Shown here piece after piece: positions 17,243-25,868 of a stretch of DNA of 64,000 bases (position 1 is the first letter of the stretch; every line of letters starts with the position of its first letter). A model generated the notes under the pieces. That model did not search any database and was not told the origin of the DNA. It saw only the letters and a program-made list of their open reading frames with translations. This stretch comes from Bacillus sp. (in: firmicutes) (GTDB lineage Bacteria > Bacillota > Bacilli > Bacillales > Bacillaceae_J), in NCBI GenBank assembly GCA_012842745.1, contig DUSF01000017.1:1-64000 (forward strand), in the 5' to 3' direction. Position numbers and translations under genes: made by a program.

Positions 17243-18751
17243 TTACAACTCAGCTGCCACTTCAATCTTCATTTCTTTGCCTGTTTCTTCGTCTTTATAA
17301 TCCTTATGATATAGCACTACGCAACATTCTATATGAGATGTATGCGGAAACATATCCACCGGCTGAATATATTCAACTTTATATGCCTTGCTTAAAAACT
17401 GAATATCTTTAGCAAGCGTTGATGGGTTACAGGATACATACACCATCCGCTTTGGTTTTAGCTTTAACACGGTTTGAAGAAAGTTTTGGTCACAGCCTGT
17501 TCGCGGTGGGTCTACTACGATAACGTCTGGACGCCATCCTTCTTTTTGCCATTTAGGTAGCCAATGTTCAGCCTTGCCTACGACATAGGTTGCATGTTTG
17601 AAATTATGTCTGGTTGCATTTAGTTTTGCGTCTTCAATCGACTCTGGGATTGTGTCCATGCCGCGGATTTCTGCTGCTCCATCTGCCAGCCAGAGACCGA
17701 TTGTGCCGACACCGCAGTAGGCATCCACAATTTTTTCTTTCCCTGTTAATTGCGCTGCTTTTTTTACTTCATCATATAGCTTCACGGTTTGCTCAGGATT
17801 CAACTGGAAAAATGCCCGTGCTGAGAGTTCAAATGATAAATCCCCTAATGTTTCTTGGATGACTTCCTCACCTTCAAGATGGATTGTTTCCTCGCCAAAT
17901 ATAAGGGACGTTTTTTCCCCATTAATATTTTGCAAAATGGATTTGACTTCTGGTAGCTGCTTTTTTACTTCTGCAACAAATAGCTCTTTTTTCGGAAACT
18001 CCCTTTTTGCTGTAACGATGACGAGCTGAATCTCCCCTGATTGAAAACCAACTCTAGTGACAATTGTCCGTACAAGTCCTTGCCGTTTTCTTTCGTTATA
18101 AATTGAAATATCTAGATTTTGTAATATTCCTTTGACTACTTGAGTGACTTTGTTTGTACTTGGATGTTGAACCAAGCAATCGGAAATATCAATGAGTTGA
18201 TGTGAGTTAATCCCATATAAACCAGCTAAAATTTTTTGGTCTTCACGCCCTACCTGTAGCTGACTTTTATTCCGATAACCCCATGGATGTTCCATCCCAA
18301 TTGTTTCACGAATATCAAGTTGATCAATGTTTAGATTTGTGTGTCGTTCCAATGCTTGAATGACGATATCCCGCTTCTCTTTTATCTGCTGTTTGTAATC
18401 TAAGTGTTGTAACTGACAGCCACCGCATTCTTCATAAATGGGACAGAGCGGTTGAATGCGGTACGGTGATTTTTGACGGATTTTTTTTACTTTTGCCTCT
18501 GTATAATTCGGAAGAACCTTTGTGGCAACCGCGACGATGACCTCACCTGGTAATGCCCCTGGTACAAACACAGCTTGTTTTTTGAAAAAGCCAACTCCTT
18601 CACCGTTTATACCTAATCTTTTAATCGTGAGCGGAAATTCCTGTCCGACCTGTAGCTGTGCTATGTTTGTCTGATTGTCTTTAAATGATTTTGATTGGGG
18701 CCTTTTTTTATCGGTTTCGAAACTTTGCTTGTTTTGCTTTAACTTGGACAT
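17243..18751 (-). CDS. yfjO: 23S rRNA (uracil-5-)-methyltransferase, RlmD/RlmCD family
   Basis: SAM-dependent C5 methylation of a uracil in 23S rRNA. A TRAM RNA-binding domain (about 30-95; [10 protein letters not shown]) is followed by an Fe-S cluster motif [10 protein letters not shown], a SAM-binding core [15 protein letters not shown], catalytic VDPPRTGC and [11 protein letters not shown], whose Cys attacks C6 of uracil. At 502 residues it has a short basic N-terminal extension. The neighbours pdaA-yfkD-yfkE-yfkH match the B. subtilis order around yfjO, so I prefer yfjO to its paralogue yefA/rlmCD; the exact uracil is uncertain. Its 3' end appears to be an integration site. Confidence 0.85.
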   Translation of the reverse strand: MSKLKQNKQSFETDKKRPQSKSFKDNQTNIAQLQVGQEFPLTIKRLGINGEGVGFFKKQAVFVPGALPGEVIVAVATKVLPNYTEAKVKKIRQKSPYRIQPLCPIYEECGGCQLQHLDYKQQIKEKRDIVIQALERHTNLNIDQLDIRETIGMEHPWGYRNKSQLQVGREDQKILAGLYGINSHQLIDISDCLVQHPSTNKVTQVVKGILQNLDISIYNERKRQGLVRTIVTRVGFQSGEIQLVIVTAKREFPKKELFVAEVKKQLPEVKSILQNINGEKTSLIFGEETIHLEGEEVIQETLGDLSFELSARAFFQLNPEQTVKLYDEVKKAAQLTGKEKIVDAYCGVGTIGLWLADGAAEIRGMDTIPESIEDAKLNATRHNFKHATYVVGKAEHWLPKWQKEGWRPDVIVVDPPRTGCDQNFLQTVLKLKPKRMVYVSCNPSTLAKDIQFLSKAYKVEYIQPVDMFPHTSHIECCVVLYHKDYKDEETGKEMKIEVAAEL

Positions 18752-18887
18752 ATTCTTTCTCCATTTCTTTATTGTCTATCCTCATTATATGTTGATTTTT
18801 TATATGCAGGCAAATTCTTGTTTTTTATTAGAAAAACCAGTAATAGGATGAAGCCCTAGTACTGGTTCTCTGTTTACGGAAAGACAC

Positions 18888-18938
18888 TTATTGTCCAAGT
18901 TTGACCTATTATTGGCCGGAATCCATGTTTTATTGTCT
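18888..18938 (-). repeat. 21-bp-period array of TTATTGTCC (3 units)
   Basis: TTATTGTCC (18888), TTATTGGCC (18909) and TTATTGTCT (18930) recur exactly 21 bp apart between pdaA's 3' end and yfjO. The intervening 12 bases are not conserved. The same word occurs in the opposite orientation in an array at 50160-50251. Confidence 0.8.
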
Positions 18939-18966
18939 GATTACCTTTTACTACCAAAAAACTCCG

Positions 18967-19800
18967 CTATTTCATATAATTCTGATACAATAACGGTTTT
19001 GGCATTGACTTTTCCAACATTAAATCATCTAAGCTTTTAAACGTATATCCTTTCTCCCTTAAAGTATCGATAACTTTTGAGAGAGCTCTAGCGTTATCCT
19101 CCGATACGGTATGCAAGAGAATAACAGCTCCAGGATGAATTTGGCCCACGATATTATCATATGCATATTTCCAACCCTTTTGGTTGTTAACGTACCAATC
19201 AACAAAAGCAAGAGACCAAAACACATTTACATATCCCAAATCTCGCGAAAGTTTTAATGTTCGTTCACTAAAAATGCCTCTTGGTGGCCTAAGGTACATC
19301 ATATCTGTTCTGCCTGTTACTTTTTCATACTCCTCTTTAATAAGCTGCAGCTCTTTTTTTAGGCGAATATCACTTGCTTGTGTTAGATCGGGGTGGTGCC
19401 AAGAGTGGTTGCCAACAATATGTCCTTCATTCACCATTCTTTTTACAAGGTCTGCATTTTCAGTTATATAATGGCCCGTTATAAAAAAAGTTGCCGGTAC
19501 TTTCTTCTTTTTCAACACATCTAAAATATCTGCTGTGTAGCCATTTTCATAGCCATTATCGAACGTTAAATAAATTTCTTTCTTTGATGTGTCACCTAAA
19601 TAAAAGGAACCGTATTTTGCTAGGACATTTTTAAATAATTCTCCCGCATCAGCAGGCTCTTCATTCCGGCTTTTTTTCATTCCCCAATGATAAGGTTTGT
19701 TCGGAACCGTTTCTGCTTCAGCTTGTATAGTAAATGTACAACTTAACAGTAATAATATAGCTATAACCATCTGCACTATTGTTTTCAATGTACCTTTCAT
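18967..19800 (-). CDS. pdaA: PdaA-like delta-lactam-biosynthetic de-N-acetylase
   Basis: Polysaccharide deacetylase predicted to de-N-acetylate N-acetylmuramic acid for muramic delta-lactam formation in the spore cortex. A signal peptide occupies about residues 1-29 (TIVQMVIAILLLLSCTFTI then QAEAE). The NodB domain shows YLTFDNGYENGYT (TFD-x-G, metal Asp), GNHSWHHPDL (H-x-x-x-H zinc ligands), LRPPRG and a late LLHT. The ATG at 19800 follows AAGGGGG; an upstream open extension has no ribosome site. It lies between fumarase and yfjO on the same strand. Confidence 0.85.
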   Translation of the reverse strand: MKGTLKTIVQMVIAILLLLSCTFTIQAEAETVPNKPYHWGMKKSRNEEPADAGELFKNVLAKYGSFYLGDTSKKEIYLTFDNGYENGYTADILDVLKKKKVPATFFITGHYITENADLVKRMVNEGHIVGNHSWHHPDLTQASDIRLKKELQLIKEEYEKVTGRTDMMYLRPPRGIFSERTLKLSRDLGYVNVFWSLAFVDWYVNNQKGWKYAYDNIVGQIHPGAVILLHTVSEDNARALSKVIDTLREKGYTFKSLDDLMLEKSMPKPLLYQNYMK

Positions 19801-19883
19801 CAAATGTGCCCCCTTTTTTGACAACTGTTTAAATATATTTTTTGACAGGGGCACAGTTTCATACCAAACATGATTTTCCATTA

Positions 19884-19916
19884 GAAAAAGAAGAGTACCT
19901 TCAAATAGCACTCTTC
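19884..19916 (-). terminator. Terminator of the fumarase gene
   Basis: Minus-strand stem GAAGAGT/ACTCTTC followed by TTTTTC, shortly after the fumarase stop. Confidence 0.75.
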
Positions 19917-19934
19917 CTCCATTAATAAATTAAA

Positions 19935-21482
19935 TTAGTTAAATACTTTCTCTTTAAATTGGGCAAGCTTTTCTAGAGATGATTTTTCAACATCTTCGTG
20001 CAAGCTGTTACCATGTGAATCCATTGTTACAACTGCTTTAAAGCCCTTAACACTTAAATGCCACATTGCTTCCGGTAGACCGAACTCTAATAAATCTACA
20101 CCATCAACACTTTCAATACAATCCGCATAGTATTGTGCTGCACCACCGATTGCATTTAAGTAGACACCGCCATGCTCTTGTAATGCTTTTAATGTTTTTG
20201 GTCCCATTCCGCCTTTTCCAATAACAGCACGGATACCAAATTTCTTCATGATATCGCCTTGGTAAGGCTCCTCACGAATACTTGTTGTTGGTCCTGCTGC
20301 TTTAACATGCCATACGCCTTGATCATCTTTTAACGTAACTGGGCCACAGTGATAAATAATTTGACCATTTAAATCAACTGGTGCATCGTGGTCCATTAAA
20401 TGATGATGGATAGCATCACGGCCTGTGTACATTCTGCCGTTAATCGTTACAACATCACCAACTTTTAAAGAACGGATTTGTTCTTCAGTTACTGGTGCCT
20501 GTAAAACGACTTCTCTTGGTCCATCAGTAGTTTCTGCTGCTGCAGCAACTTCTTCTTGAGGTTGTTTCGCAAAATCAACATCATCACCTTCTTGGTAATG
20601 CCATTCAGTGATTGCACCAGTTGTAGCGTTGATTTTTACGCCTTGACGACGGTATGCCCAACAGTTATAAGCAACTGATACGAAGAAGCTTGCTGGAAGG
20701 CGATTTGCTACACCGATTTTACAGCCTAGTAATGTAGTTTCACCACCAAAGCCCATCGTGCCAATACCAAGCTTATTCGCATTTTCCATTACATACTCTT
20801 CAAGTTTACGTAAATCTTCAATTGGATTTACATCGTCTGCATTTCTAAAAAGCTGTTCTTTGGCAAGGTCATAGCCTGAACCGCGGTCCCCGCCGATACC
20901 AACGCCGATAAAGCCGGCAGAGCATCCTTGACCTTGTGCTTGATAGACAGAATGCATAATACATTTGCGGATACCATCTAAATCACGACCTGCACGTCCT
21001 AAACCTTCTAATTCACATGGTACACTGTATTGAATATTTTTATTTTCACAACCGCCGCCTTTTAAAATTAGGCGAACATCGATATAATCTTGATCCCATT
21101 GTTCAAACTTTACGACAGGTGTTCCTTCCCCTAGGTTGTCGCCAGTATTGCTGCCAGTTAAAGAATCAACTGAGTTTGAACGAAGTTTTCCGTTTTTTGT
21201 TGCTTCTGCAACCGCTTTACGAATCACTTCTTTAATTTCCATTTGATTTACACCAACAGGAGTTTTTACTTTAAATGTTGGAAGACCTGTGTCTTGGCAA
21301 ATTGGTGAGATATTTTCCTCAGCCATAATAATATTAGTAGAAATAGTGTCTAATGAAATTGCTGATCTTGTGCCAGCACTTTCACTTAATTTTGCCTTGT
21401 AAATGGCACGGCGTGCGTCTTTTGGTAACTTTGTAGATGTTTCAACAACTAATTTGTACATACTTTCAAATAATTGTTCCAT
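19935..21482 (-). CDS. fumA: Class I fumarate hydratase ([4Fe-4S])
   Basis: Interconverts fumarate and malate in the TCA cycle. The 515-residue single chain has the alpha region (ISPICQDTGLPTF, GGCENKN, GCSAGFIGVGIGGDRGSG) and the beta region (GDVVTINGRMYTGRDAIHHH, then GPTTSIREEPY and IGKGGMG). The Cys residues in ICQDTG, GGCEN and the later LLGCKIG are candidate cluster ligands. A ribosome site (AGGGG) precedes the ATG. The class I enzyme is oxygen- and iron-sensitive; B. subtilis instead uses class II, and this gene interrupts the conserved pdaA-yfkD neighbourhood. Confidence 0.9.
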   Translation of the reverse strand: MEQLFESMYKLVVETSTKLPKDARRAIYKAKLSESAGTRSAISLDTISTNIIMAEENISPICQDTGLPTFKVKTPVGVNQMEIKEVIRKAVAEATKNGKLRSNSVDSLTGSNTGDNLGEGTPVVKFEQWDQDYIDVRLILKGGGCENKNIQYSVPCELEGLGRAGRDLDGIRKCIMHSVYQAQGQGCSAGFIGVGIGGDRGSGYDLAKEQLFRNADDVNPIEDLRKLEEYVMENANKLGIGTMGFGGETTLLGCKIGVANRLPASFFVSVAYNCWAYRRQGVKINATTGAITEWHYQEGDDVDFAKQPQEEVAAAAETTDGPREVVLQAPVTEEQIRSLKVGDVVTINGRMYTGRDAIHHHLMDHDAPVDLNGQIIYHCGPVTLKDDQGVWHVKAAGPTTSIREEPYQGDIMKKFGIRAVIGKGGMGPKTLKALQEHGGVYLNAIGGAAQYYADCIESVDGVDLLEFGLPEAMWHLSVKGFKAVVTMDSHGNSLHEDVEKSSLEKLAQFKEKVFN

Positions 21483-21611
21483 TCTAGTTCCCCATTCCCC
21501 TCTGACATTTTAGAAAAAAACGTAAACTTCCAACACTATTATAAGCCTTGTCGATTTTTTTCGAAACCCTTAAATAGAAGGAAAATTATGATTACCTCAG
21601 TTTTTCCAAAT

Positions 21612-21660
21612 AAAAAAGGACCATATATAGAAAAACATCTCTACTTTCCATGGTCCTTTT
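21612..21660 (-). terminator. Terminator of yfkD
   Basis: AAAGGACCA (within 21612-21624) pairs with TGGTCCTTT (21651-21659); the minus-strand product ends in TTTTTTA. It lies directly after the yfkD stop codon. Confidence 0.75.
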
Positions 21661-21667
21661 ATGTTGT

Positions 21668-22486
21668 TCATTTCGGTGTTCCACTTGTTACAAATTTAAA
21701 GGATAAATGATCTTGGACTGGTATCCAAGCGCCAATGCCTTGTTGAGTAACATTTTTAATATTAAGCTTAGCTTTGCTGCCTTTAAATTCTAGGTAAACT
21801 TCACCAAAGGTTACTTTTCCCTTTTCATTGACTGCTGGAGCAAACGCATAAAGATATCCCAACTTTTTAGGTGAGATGTTATAAACTTGATCCTTTTTTG
21901 TTCCTTGTCCAATCACTGTTTCAAAAGCTAAAGGCAGCTCCGTTTTTTTCATTGCTGTTAACATCATCATCTTTTGGACTTCTTCAGCATTATTAATTCT
22001 TGAAGTTAAACCACCTTTAATGACGGTTTCTGTTTCTTGAAGATAATGAATTTTTTGTGGGGCATTGCCACCACGATTATCAAATTTATTTGTGTTCACT
22101 GGTTTATACTCCCAATTAATATTCGTTTCAATCGATTCATAGCTTAATGGCCATTGGCCAAGATAGATTGTTGCCCGGAATCCAACAGCTGTAGGCGTTG
22201 TATTAATAGAAGATTCATTTAAAATGCGGATAAGATCCGGGTTTTGAATCGGTACATCTGTTGTTTCGAGCAAGGTTTTTGCTAAATCACTTGGTTGCAG
22301 ATAAGGTAGATCTTGGGTCGGATTTGGGTATGTGTTTTCTTTTGTAATATCAAGAACTGAGTCGGGAACTTTAATTTTAGTTAGTTTATTTGACTTTGAA
22401 TTTTCTGCGCTAGTTGTGCTTTGAAAACTTAACAACGTAAGCATAAGGATTGTTACTATTATAACAGTACTTTTTAGCGCCTTCAC
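21668..22486 (-). CDS. yfkD: YfkD-like exported protein
   Basis: A 272-residue protein with an N-terminal signal segment (STVIIVTILMLTLLSFQS) and a secreted beta-rich domain (VGFRATIYLGQWPLSYES; KLGYLYAFAPAVNEKGKVTF; GIGAWIPVQDHLSF). The family has no known function; identity rests on resemblance to B. subtilis YfkD and on its place beside yfkE. The chosen start is a GTG eight bases after GGAGG; an ATG six codons upstream overlaps the ribosome site itself. Confidence 0.75.
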   Translation of the reverse strand: MKALKSTVIIVTILMLTLLSFQSTTSAENSKSNKLTKIKVPDSVLDITKENTYPNPTQDLPYLQPSDLAKTLLETTDVPIQNPDLIRILNESSINTTPTAVGFRATIYLGQWPLSYESIETNINWEYKPVNTNKFDNRGGNAPQKIHYLQETETVIKGGLTSRINNAEEVQKMMMLTAMKKTELPLAFETVIGQGTKKDQVYNISPKKLGYLYAFAPAVNEKGKVTFGEVYLEFKGSKAKLNIKNVTQQGIGAWIPVQDHLSFKFVTSGTPK

Positions 22487-22564
22487 AATGGTGACCTCCT
22501 TCATAATACTTAGTTGTATTTTTTTCGAAAATTTGCTTGTTTATCCATAAAAGTAGTTGGGAAT

Positions 22565-23623
22565 TTATAACAAATAAAACCCAATCCCCATAATCGAATA
22601 GGCTGCAAGCAATGTTGCACCTTCAAACCAGTTTGTATCACCATCATTTGAAATCACAATTGTTAATAATACAGCAGTAACCATCGAGATTAACTCTGGC
22701 ATCGTGAAAACAAGTGGCATCGATGTTTCAAAAAACAGCGAAATTATAACTAAAAGAGGCGCAACAAACATTGCTACTTGGAGCGTTGAGCCCACAGCAA
22801 TTTCCACGGCAACATTCATTTTATTTTTATAAGCCATAATGATCGCTGAGGCATGTTCTGCTGCGTTTCCAACAATCGCCACGATAATGACCCCAATAAA
22901 CAATTCGCTCCAGCCAAAAGTCTCCGCTACTTCCGCAAATGTATGTACTAATTTTTCCGATACAAAGGCAACTGCTATAGTTGCAATTAATAAAACCACA
23001 AGTGCTTTTCCGATACCCCATTCAGCTTTCTCTTCGTGTTCGACATTCTTATCAGCCTTATGCTGATATACACCTCGATGAGTAACAAGTTTAAAGAAAA
23101 GTGCCGCTAAATATAAAATGATTAAAATGATTGAAATTCCCGTACTTAGAGCTAGTTTTTGAGATTGTACCATCCCTTGTGAAAAAACCTCTGGAATGAC
23201 AAATGCGACGATTACAGCAAAAACTAACAGACCTGAATTATGCCTTGCATCATAAACATTAAACGCTTGGCGCTTATATTTCAAACCGCCAACAAAAAAC
23301 GACAAACCAGCCACTAATAGTAAGTTACCTAAAACCGAACCAGTTAAAGATGCAAGCACAACACCAACTAAACCAGCCTTTAACGAAAAAATCGAGATAA
23401 TTAATTCAACGGCATTCCCAAAGGTTGCATTTAATAAACCACCAATCCGCTCACCTGCGAGCACAGCTAAACTCTCTGTTGCTCGTCCCATATAACCAGC
23501 TAAGGCAATAATTGTTAAGCAATATATAGCAAACATAACCGTCGTTGGAAAGTGGAACATACTTCCTGCAACTGATAATGGCACCCCAACTAAAACCAGA
23601 ATCAGGAATAATTTTTTTACCAT
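22565..23623 (-). CDS. yfkE: H+/Ca2+ exchanger, CaCA family (YfkE/ChaA)
   Basis: Integral membrane exchanger of about 11 helices that exports Ca2+ against protons. The two conserved alpha-repeats are visible: FGNAVELIISIFSLKAG (about residues 70-86) and VGNAAEHASAIIMAYKNK (about 245-262), each with the metal-binding Glu. A short acidic/His-rich loop (KADKNVEHEEK) separates the halves. The length from the chosen ATG, 352 residues, equals that of B. subtilis YfkE; GAGGGG lies about 12 bases upstream. Confidence 0.85.
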   Translation of the reverse strand: MVKKLFLILVLVGVPLSVAGSMFHFPTTVMFAIYCLTIIALAGYMGRATESLAVLAGERIGGLLNATFGNAVELIISIFSLKAGLVGVVLASLTGSVLGNLLLVAGLSFFVGGLKYKRQAFNVYDARHNSGLLVFAVIVAFVIPEVFSQGMVQSQKLALSTGISIILIILYLAALFFKLVTHRGVYQHKADKNVEHEEKAEWGIGKALVVLLIATIAVAFVSEKLVHTFAEVAETFGWSELFIGVIIVAIVGNAAEHASAIIMAYKNKMNVAVEIAVGSTLQVAMFVAPLLVIISLFFETSMPLVFTMPELISMVTAVLLTIVISNDGDTNWFEGATLLAAYSIMGIGFYLL

Positions 23624-23780
23624 AAAAACGAACCAACCCCTCATAGTTAAAATCTAAAAATATCAACCCCCTATTATAATTTCCAAAAACAACATAAATA
23701 TTTTCAGCCAAAAATTCGACAAATTTGATATGTTGAATTTTGCAAATTTTTTAAAATATAAGTAAATTCCTCTTCCCTGA

Positions 23781-23796
23781 ATACCTAAGTAGGTAT
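23781..23796 (+). promoter_or_regulatory. CstR/CsoR-like operator upstream of sqr
   Basis: ATACCTAAGTAGGTAT is a perfect 7-bp inverted repeat with a 2-bp centre. It abuts a consensus -10 TATAAT (23796-23801). CsoR-family regulators, including the persulfide sensor CstR, recognise ATACC...GGTAT dyads, and sqr is a CstR-type target in Staphylococcus aureus. Binding here is inferred. Confidence 0.55.
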
Positions 23797-23800
23797 ATAA

Positions 23801-23815
23801 TGTATTTAAAATACA
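23801..23815 (+). promoter_or_regulatory. Second dyad downstream of the sqr -10
   Basis: TGTATTT-A-AAATACA, a perfect 7-bp inverted repeat around a single A, lies at the expected transcription start. It could bind a second regulator; its AT-rich composition makes chance a real alternative. Confidence 0.3.
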
Positions 23816-23842
23816 CTGGTAAGTGCCAAAAGGGGGATTAAG

Positions 23843-25264
23843 ATGGCGAAGATTGTCGTTTTAGGAGCTGGCTTTTCGGGACAAACAGCAGCATTGTATT
23901 TACGAAAAAAGTTAGATAAGAAACATGAAGTAATTGTTATTAATCCATGGCCAAGATTCACTTATATACCTTCATTAGTCTGGGTTGGCGTAGGTCAAAT
24001 GGAACCTGAAAAAACAATGTTTGAATTAGCACCTGTTTTTAAAAAGAAAGGAATCACATTTATTCAAGCTTGGGCTAGAGAAATCCATCCAGATGAACAA
24101 TTTGTAATGACAGAAGCAAAGGATGGGACAACACAAAAAGTGGAGTATGATTATTTAATCAATGCTACTGGACCTCATTTAAATTTTGAAGGAACAGAAG
24201 GATTAGGGCCTGACAGCGGACATTCACATTCCATTTGTAATATCCACCACGCCAAAATGGCTAGAGATGCTTATTTAGAAATTGTTGAACGCATGAAAAA
24301 AGGAGAAAATGTTAAAATTTTAATCGGAACGGGACATGGACAGGCTACTTGTCAAGGAGCGGCATTAGAATATATTACAAATGTTCATAGTGACCTTGTA
24401 AAAAGAGGATTAAGGGAACGCGCCAAAATTATGTGGATTTCAAACGAACCAGCTTTAGGCGATTTAGGCGTAGGCGGTATTTATGCCCAAAAACACGGAT
24501 ACATTATGAAATCTGAAGCTTTCACCAAATCCCTTTTTGCTGAACAAGGCATTTATTATCAAGTACAGACAGCCGTTAAAAAGGTTGAAAACGGAAAGGT
24601 CACTTGGGAAAATTACGCGGGAGAAGACGGAGAAACAGAGTTTGATTATGCAATGTTAATTCCACAATTTAGAGGAGCAAAAATTAAATATATAGATAAA
24701 GCGGGGCATGAGATCTCTTCTAAACTAACGAATCCTGGGGGTTTTATGTTAGTTGACGGTGGCTATGGGAAACAATGGGATGAATTGAAAACTTCAGATT
24801 GGCCTTCAACATATCAATCACCATTTTACCCTAACATGTTCGCAGCCGGAATCGCCTTTGCACCACCTGGTTCAATATCAAAGCCACATGTTACGAAAAA
24901 TGGCACAGTGATAACCGCAACTGCACCGCGTACAGGAATGGCAGCTGGAATTATTGGTAAAATAGTTGCATTAAATATTATTGATATGATTGAAGGAAAA
25001 GCCCCTTCCCATTATGAATCAATGACAGAAATGCCTGGTGCGTGTATTGCTTCTCTCGGAAAATCAACATGGAATGGTTCAGCTGCTTCAATTTTGATGT
25101 ATCCTGTTACACCAGATTACGAAAAGTATCCTGAATATGGAAGGGATCTTAAAGTATGTGATATGGAAATTGGACTTGCAGGTGCTTGGATAAAACGGAC
25201 TTTACACACAATGTTCCTATATAAAATGAAAGGAAACCCTGGCTGGAGTATGATTCCCGAGTAA
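23843..25264 (+). CDS. sqr: Sulfide:quinone oxidoreductase-like flavoprotein
   Basis: Peripheral-membrane FAD enzyme predicted to oxidise sulfide to sulfane sulfur and pass electrons to quinone. The N-terminal Rossmann fold reads IVVLGAGFSGQTAALYL; PWPRFTYIPSLVWVGVG and YDYLINATGPHLNFEG are typical of the SQR/NDH-2 family. Cysteines at SICNIHH, QATCQGA and PGACIASLG are candidates for the redox pair. The amphipathic C-terminal HTMFLYKMKGNP may anchor it to the membrane. The ribosome site is AAGGGGG. A CstR-like operator overlaps the promoter. A related NAD(P)H or other quinone reductase is the alternative. Confidence 0.75.
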   Translation: MAKIVVLGAGFSGQTAALYLRKKLDKKHEVIVINPWPRFTYIPSLVWVGVGQMEPEKTMFELAPVFKKKGITFIQAWAREIHPDEQFVMTEAKDGTTQKVEYDYLINATGPHLNFEGTEGLGPDSGHSHSICNIHHAKMARDAYLEIVERMKKGENVKILIGTGHGQATCQGAALEYITNVHSDLVKRGLRERAKIMWISNEPALGDLGVGGIYAQKHGYIMKSEAFTKSLFAEQGIYYQVQTAVKKVENGKVTWENYAGEDGETEFDYAMLIPQFRGAKIKYIDKAGHEISSKLTNPGGFMLVDGGYGKQWDELKTSDWPSTYQSPFYPNMFAAGIAFAPPGSISKPHVTKNGTVITATAPRTGMAAGIIGKIVALNIIDMIEGKAPSHYESMTEMPGACIASLGKSTWNGSAASILMYPVTPDYEKYPEYGRDLKVCDMEIGLAGAWIKRTLHTMFLYKMKGNPGWSMIPE

Positions 25265-25287
25265 ATTAAACGAAAGGATGATAACTT

Positions 25288-25431
25288 ATGATACTTCCCA
25301 ATGAAATGAAGCCAACTAAACGAACATTGTTTATAAGAAAATGTAAAACCTATCAATTTACTAGGTTTTTAGCACTAAATTTAAAAATTTTAAAAGTAGC
25401 CTTATTCCCACCCCATAAAAAACATTCATAA
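25288..25431 (+). CDS. Small basic protein downstream of sqr (47 aa)
   Basis: A short frame 23 bases after sqr with a strong ribosome site (AAAGGATG, seven bases before ATG). The product is rich in Lys/Arg with a hydrophobic middle (FTRFLALNLKILKVALF), so it may be membrane-associated. It ends before a clear terminator, making a two-gene sqr operon plausible. I recognise no homologue. Confidence 0.5.
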   Translation: MILPNEMKPTKRTLFIRKCKTYQFTRFLALNLKILKVALFPPHKKHS

Positions 25432-25458
25432 TTTAGTTATACTTTTTTATCTGTATAA

Positions 25459-25487
25459 AAAAGCTGGGCATATAAGCTCAGCTTTTT
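25459..25487 (+). terminator. Terminator of the sqr operon
   Basis: AAAAAGCTGGGC pairs with GCTCAGCTTTTT around an ATATAA loop, followed on the plus strand by T-rich sequence. Confidence 0.75.
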
Positions 25488-25635
25488 CAGTTTTTTTATA
25501 TAAAACGCCCTTTTCGCAAAACTTTCAAAAAATCCCATTGACCATCTCGCTTGTACTGTTATATAATACAATTAACAAATGAATAACTGTATTATTACAG
25601 TAACCTATTATATATAATTCTAGGAGGAATTTAGG

Positions 25636-25797
25636 ATGAATAGACAAGAACGGAAAAACATGATTGAATTTATTACTAAAAACAGAAGCTTTGAAAATGA
25701 AAAGCTAATGTATATGACCGACGAAGATATCGAGCACATTTACAACAGCACATATTATCAATACGAAGAATTTATTGAAGACAACATCATTCAGTAA
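25636..25797 (+). CDS. BH0509-like small protein (53 aa)
   Basis: Begins MNRQERKNMIEFITKN and contains YMTDEDIEHIYN, the pattern of the Bacillus BH0509 family of short acidic helical proteins of unknown function. An excellent ribosome site (AGGAGG, eight bases before ATG) and a following terminator support expression as a single-gene unit. No partner is implied by the neighbours. Confidence 0.65.
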   Translation: MNRQERKNMIEFITKNRSFENEKLMYMTDEDIEHIYNSTYYQYEEFIEDNIIQ

Positions 25798-25803
25798 TAA
25801 GAA

Positions 25804-25850
25804 TGGGGTAGTTCATAAGTCGATTTTCTGGCTTAGAACTGCCCCTTTTA
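25804..25850 (+). terminator. Terminator after the BH0509-like gene
   Basis: GGGGTAGTTC pairs with GAACTGCCCC (one G-T pair) and is followed by TTTT. Confidence 0.8.
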
Positions 25851-25868
25851 CAAATAAAGAGTTTATAT

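Noticed and set aside
21017-21235. Frames antisense to the fumarase gene and similar antisense frames elsewhere
   Set aside because: They mirror the codon structure of confident genes on the opposite strand and have no ribosome sites.
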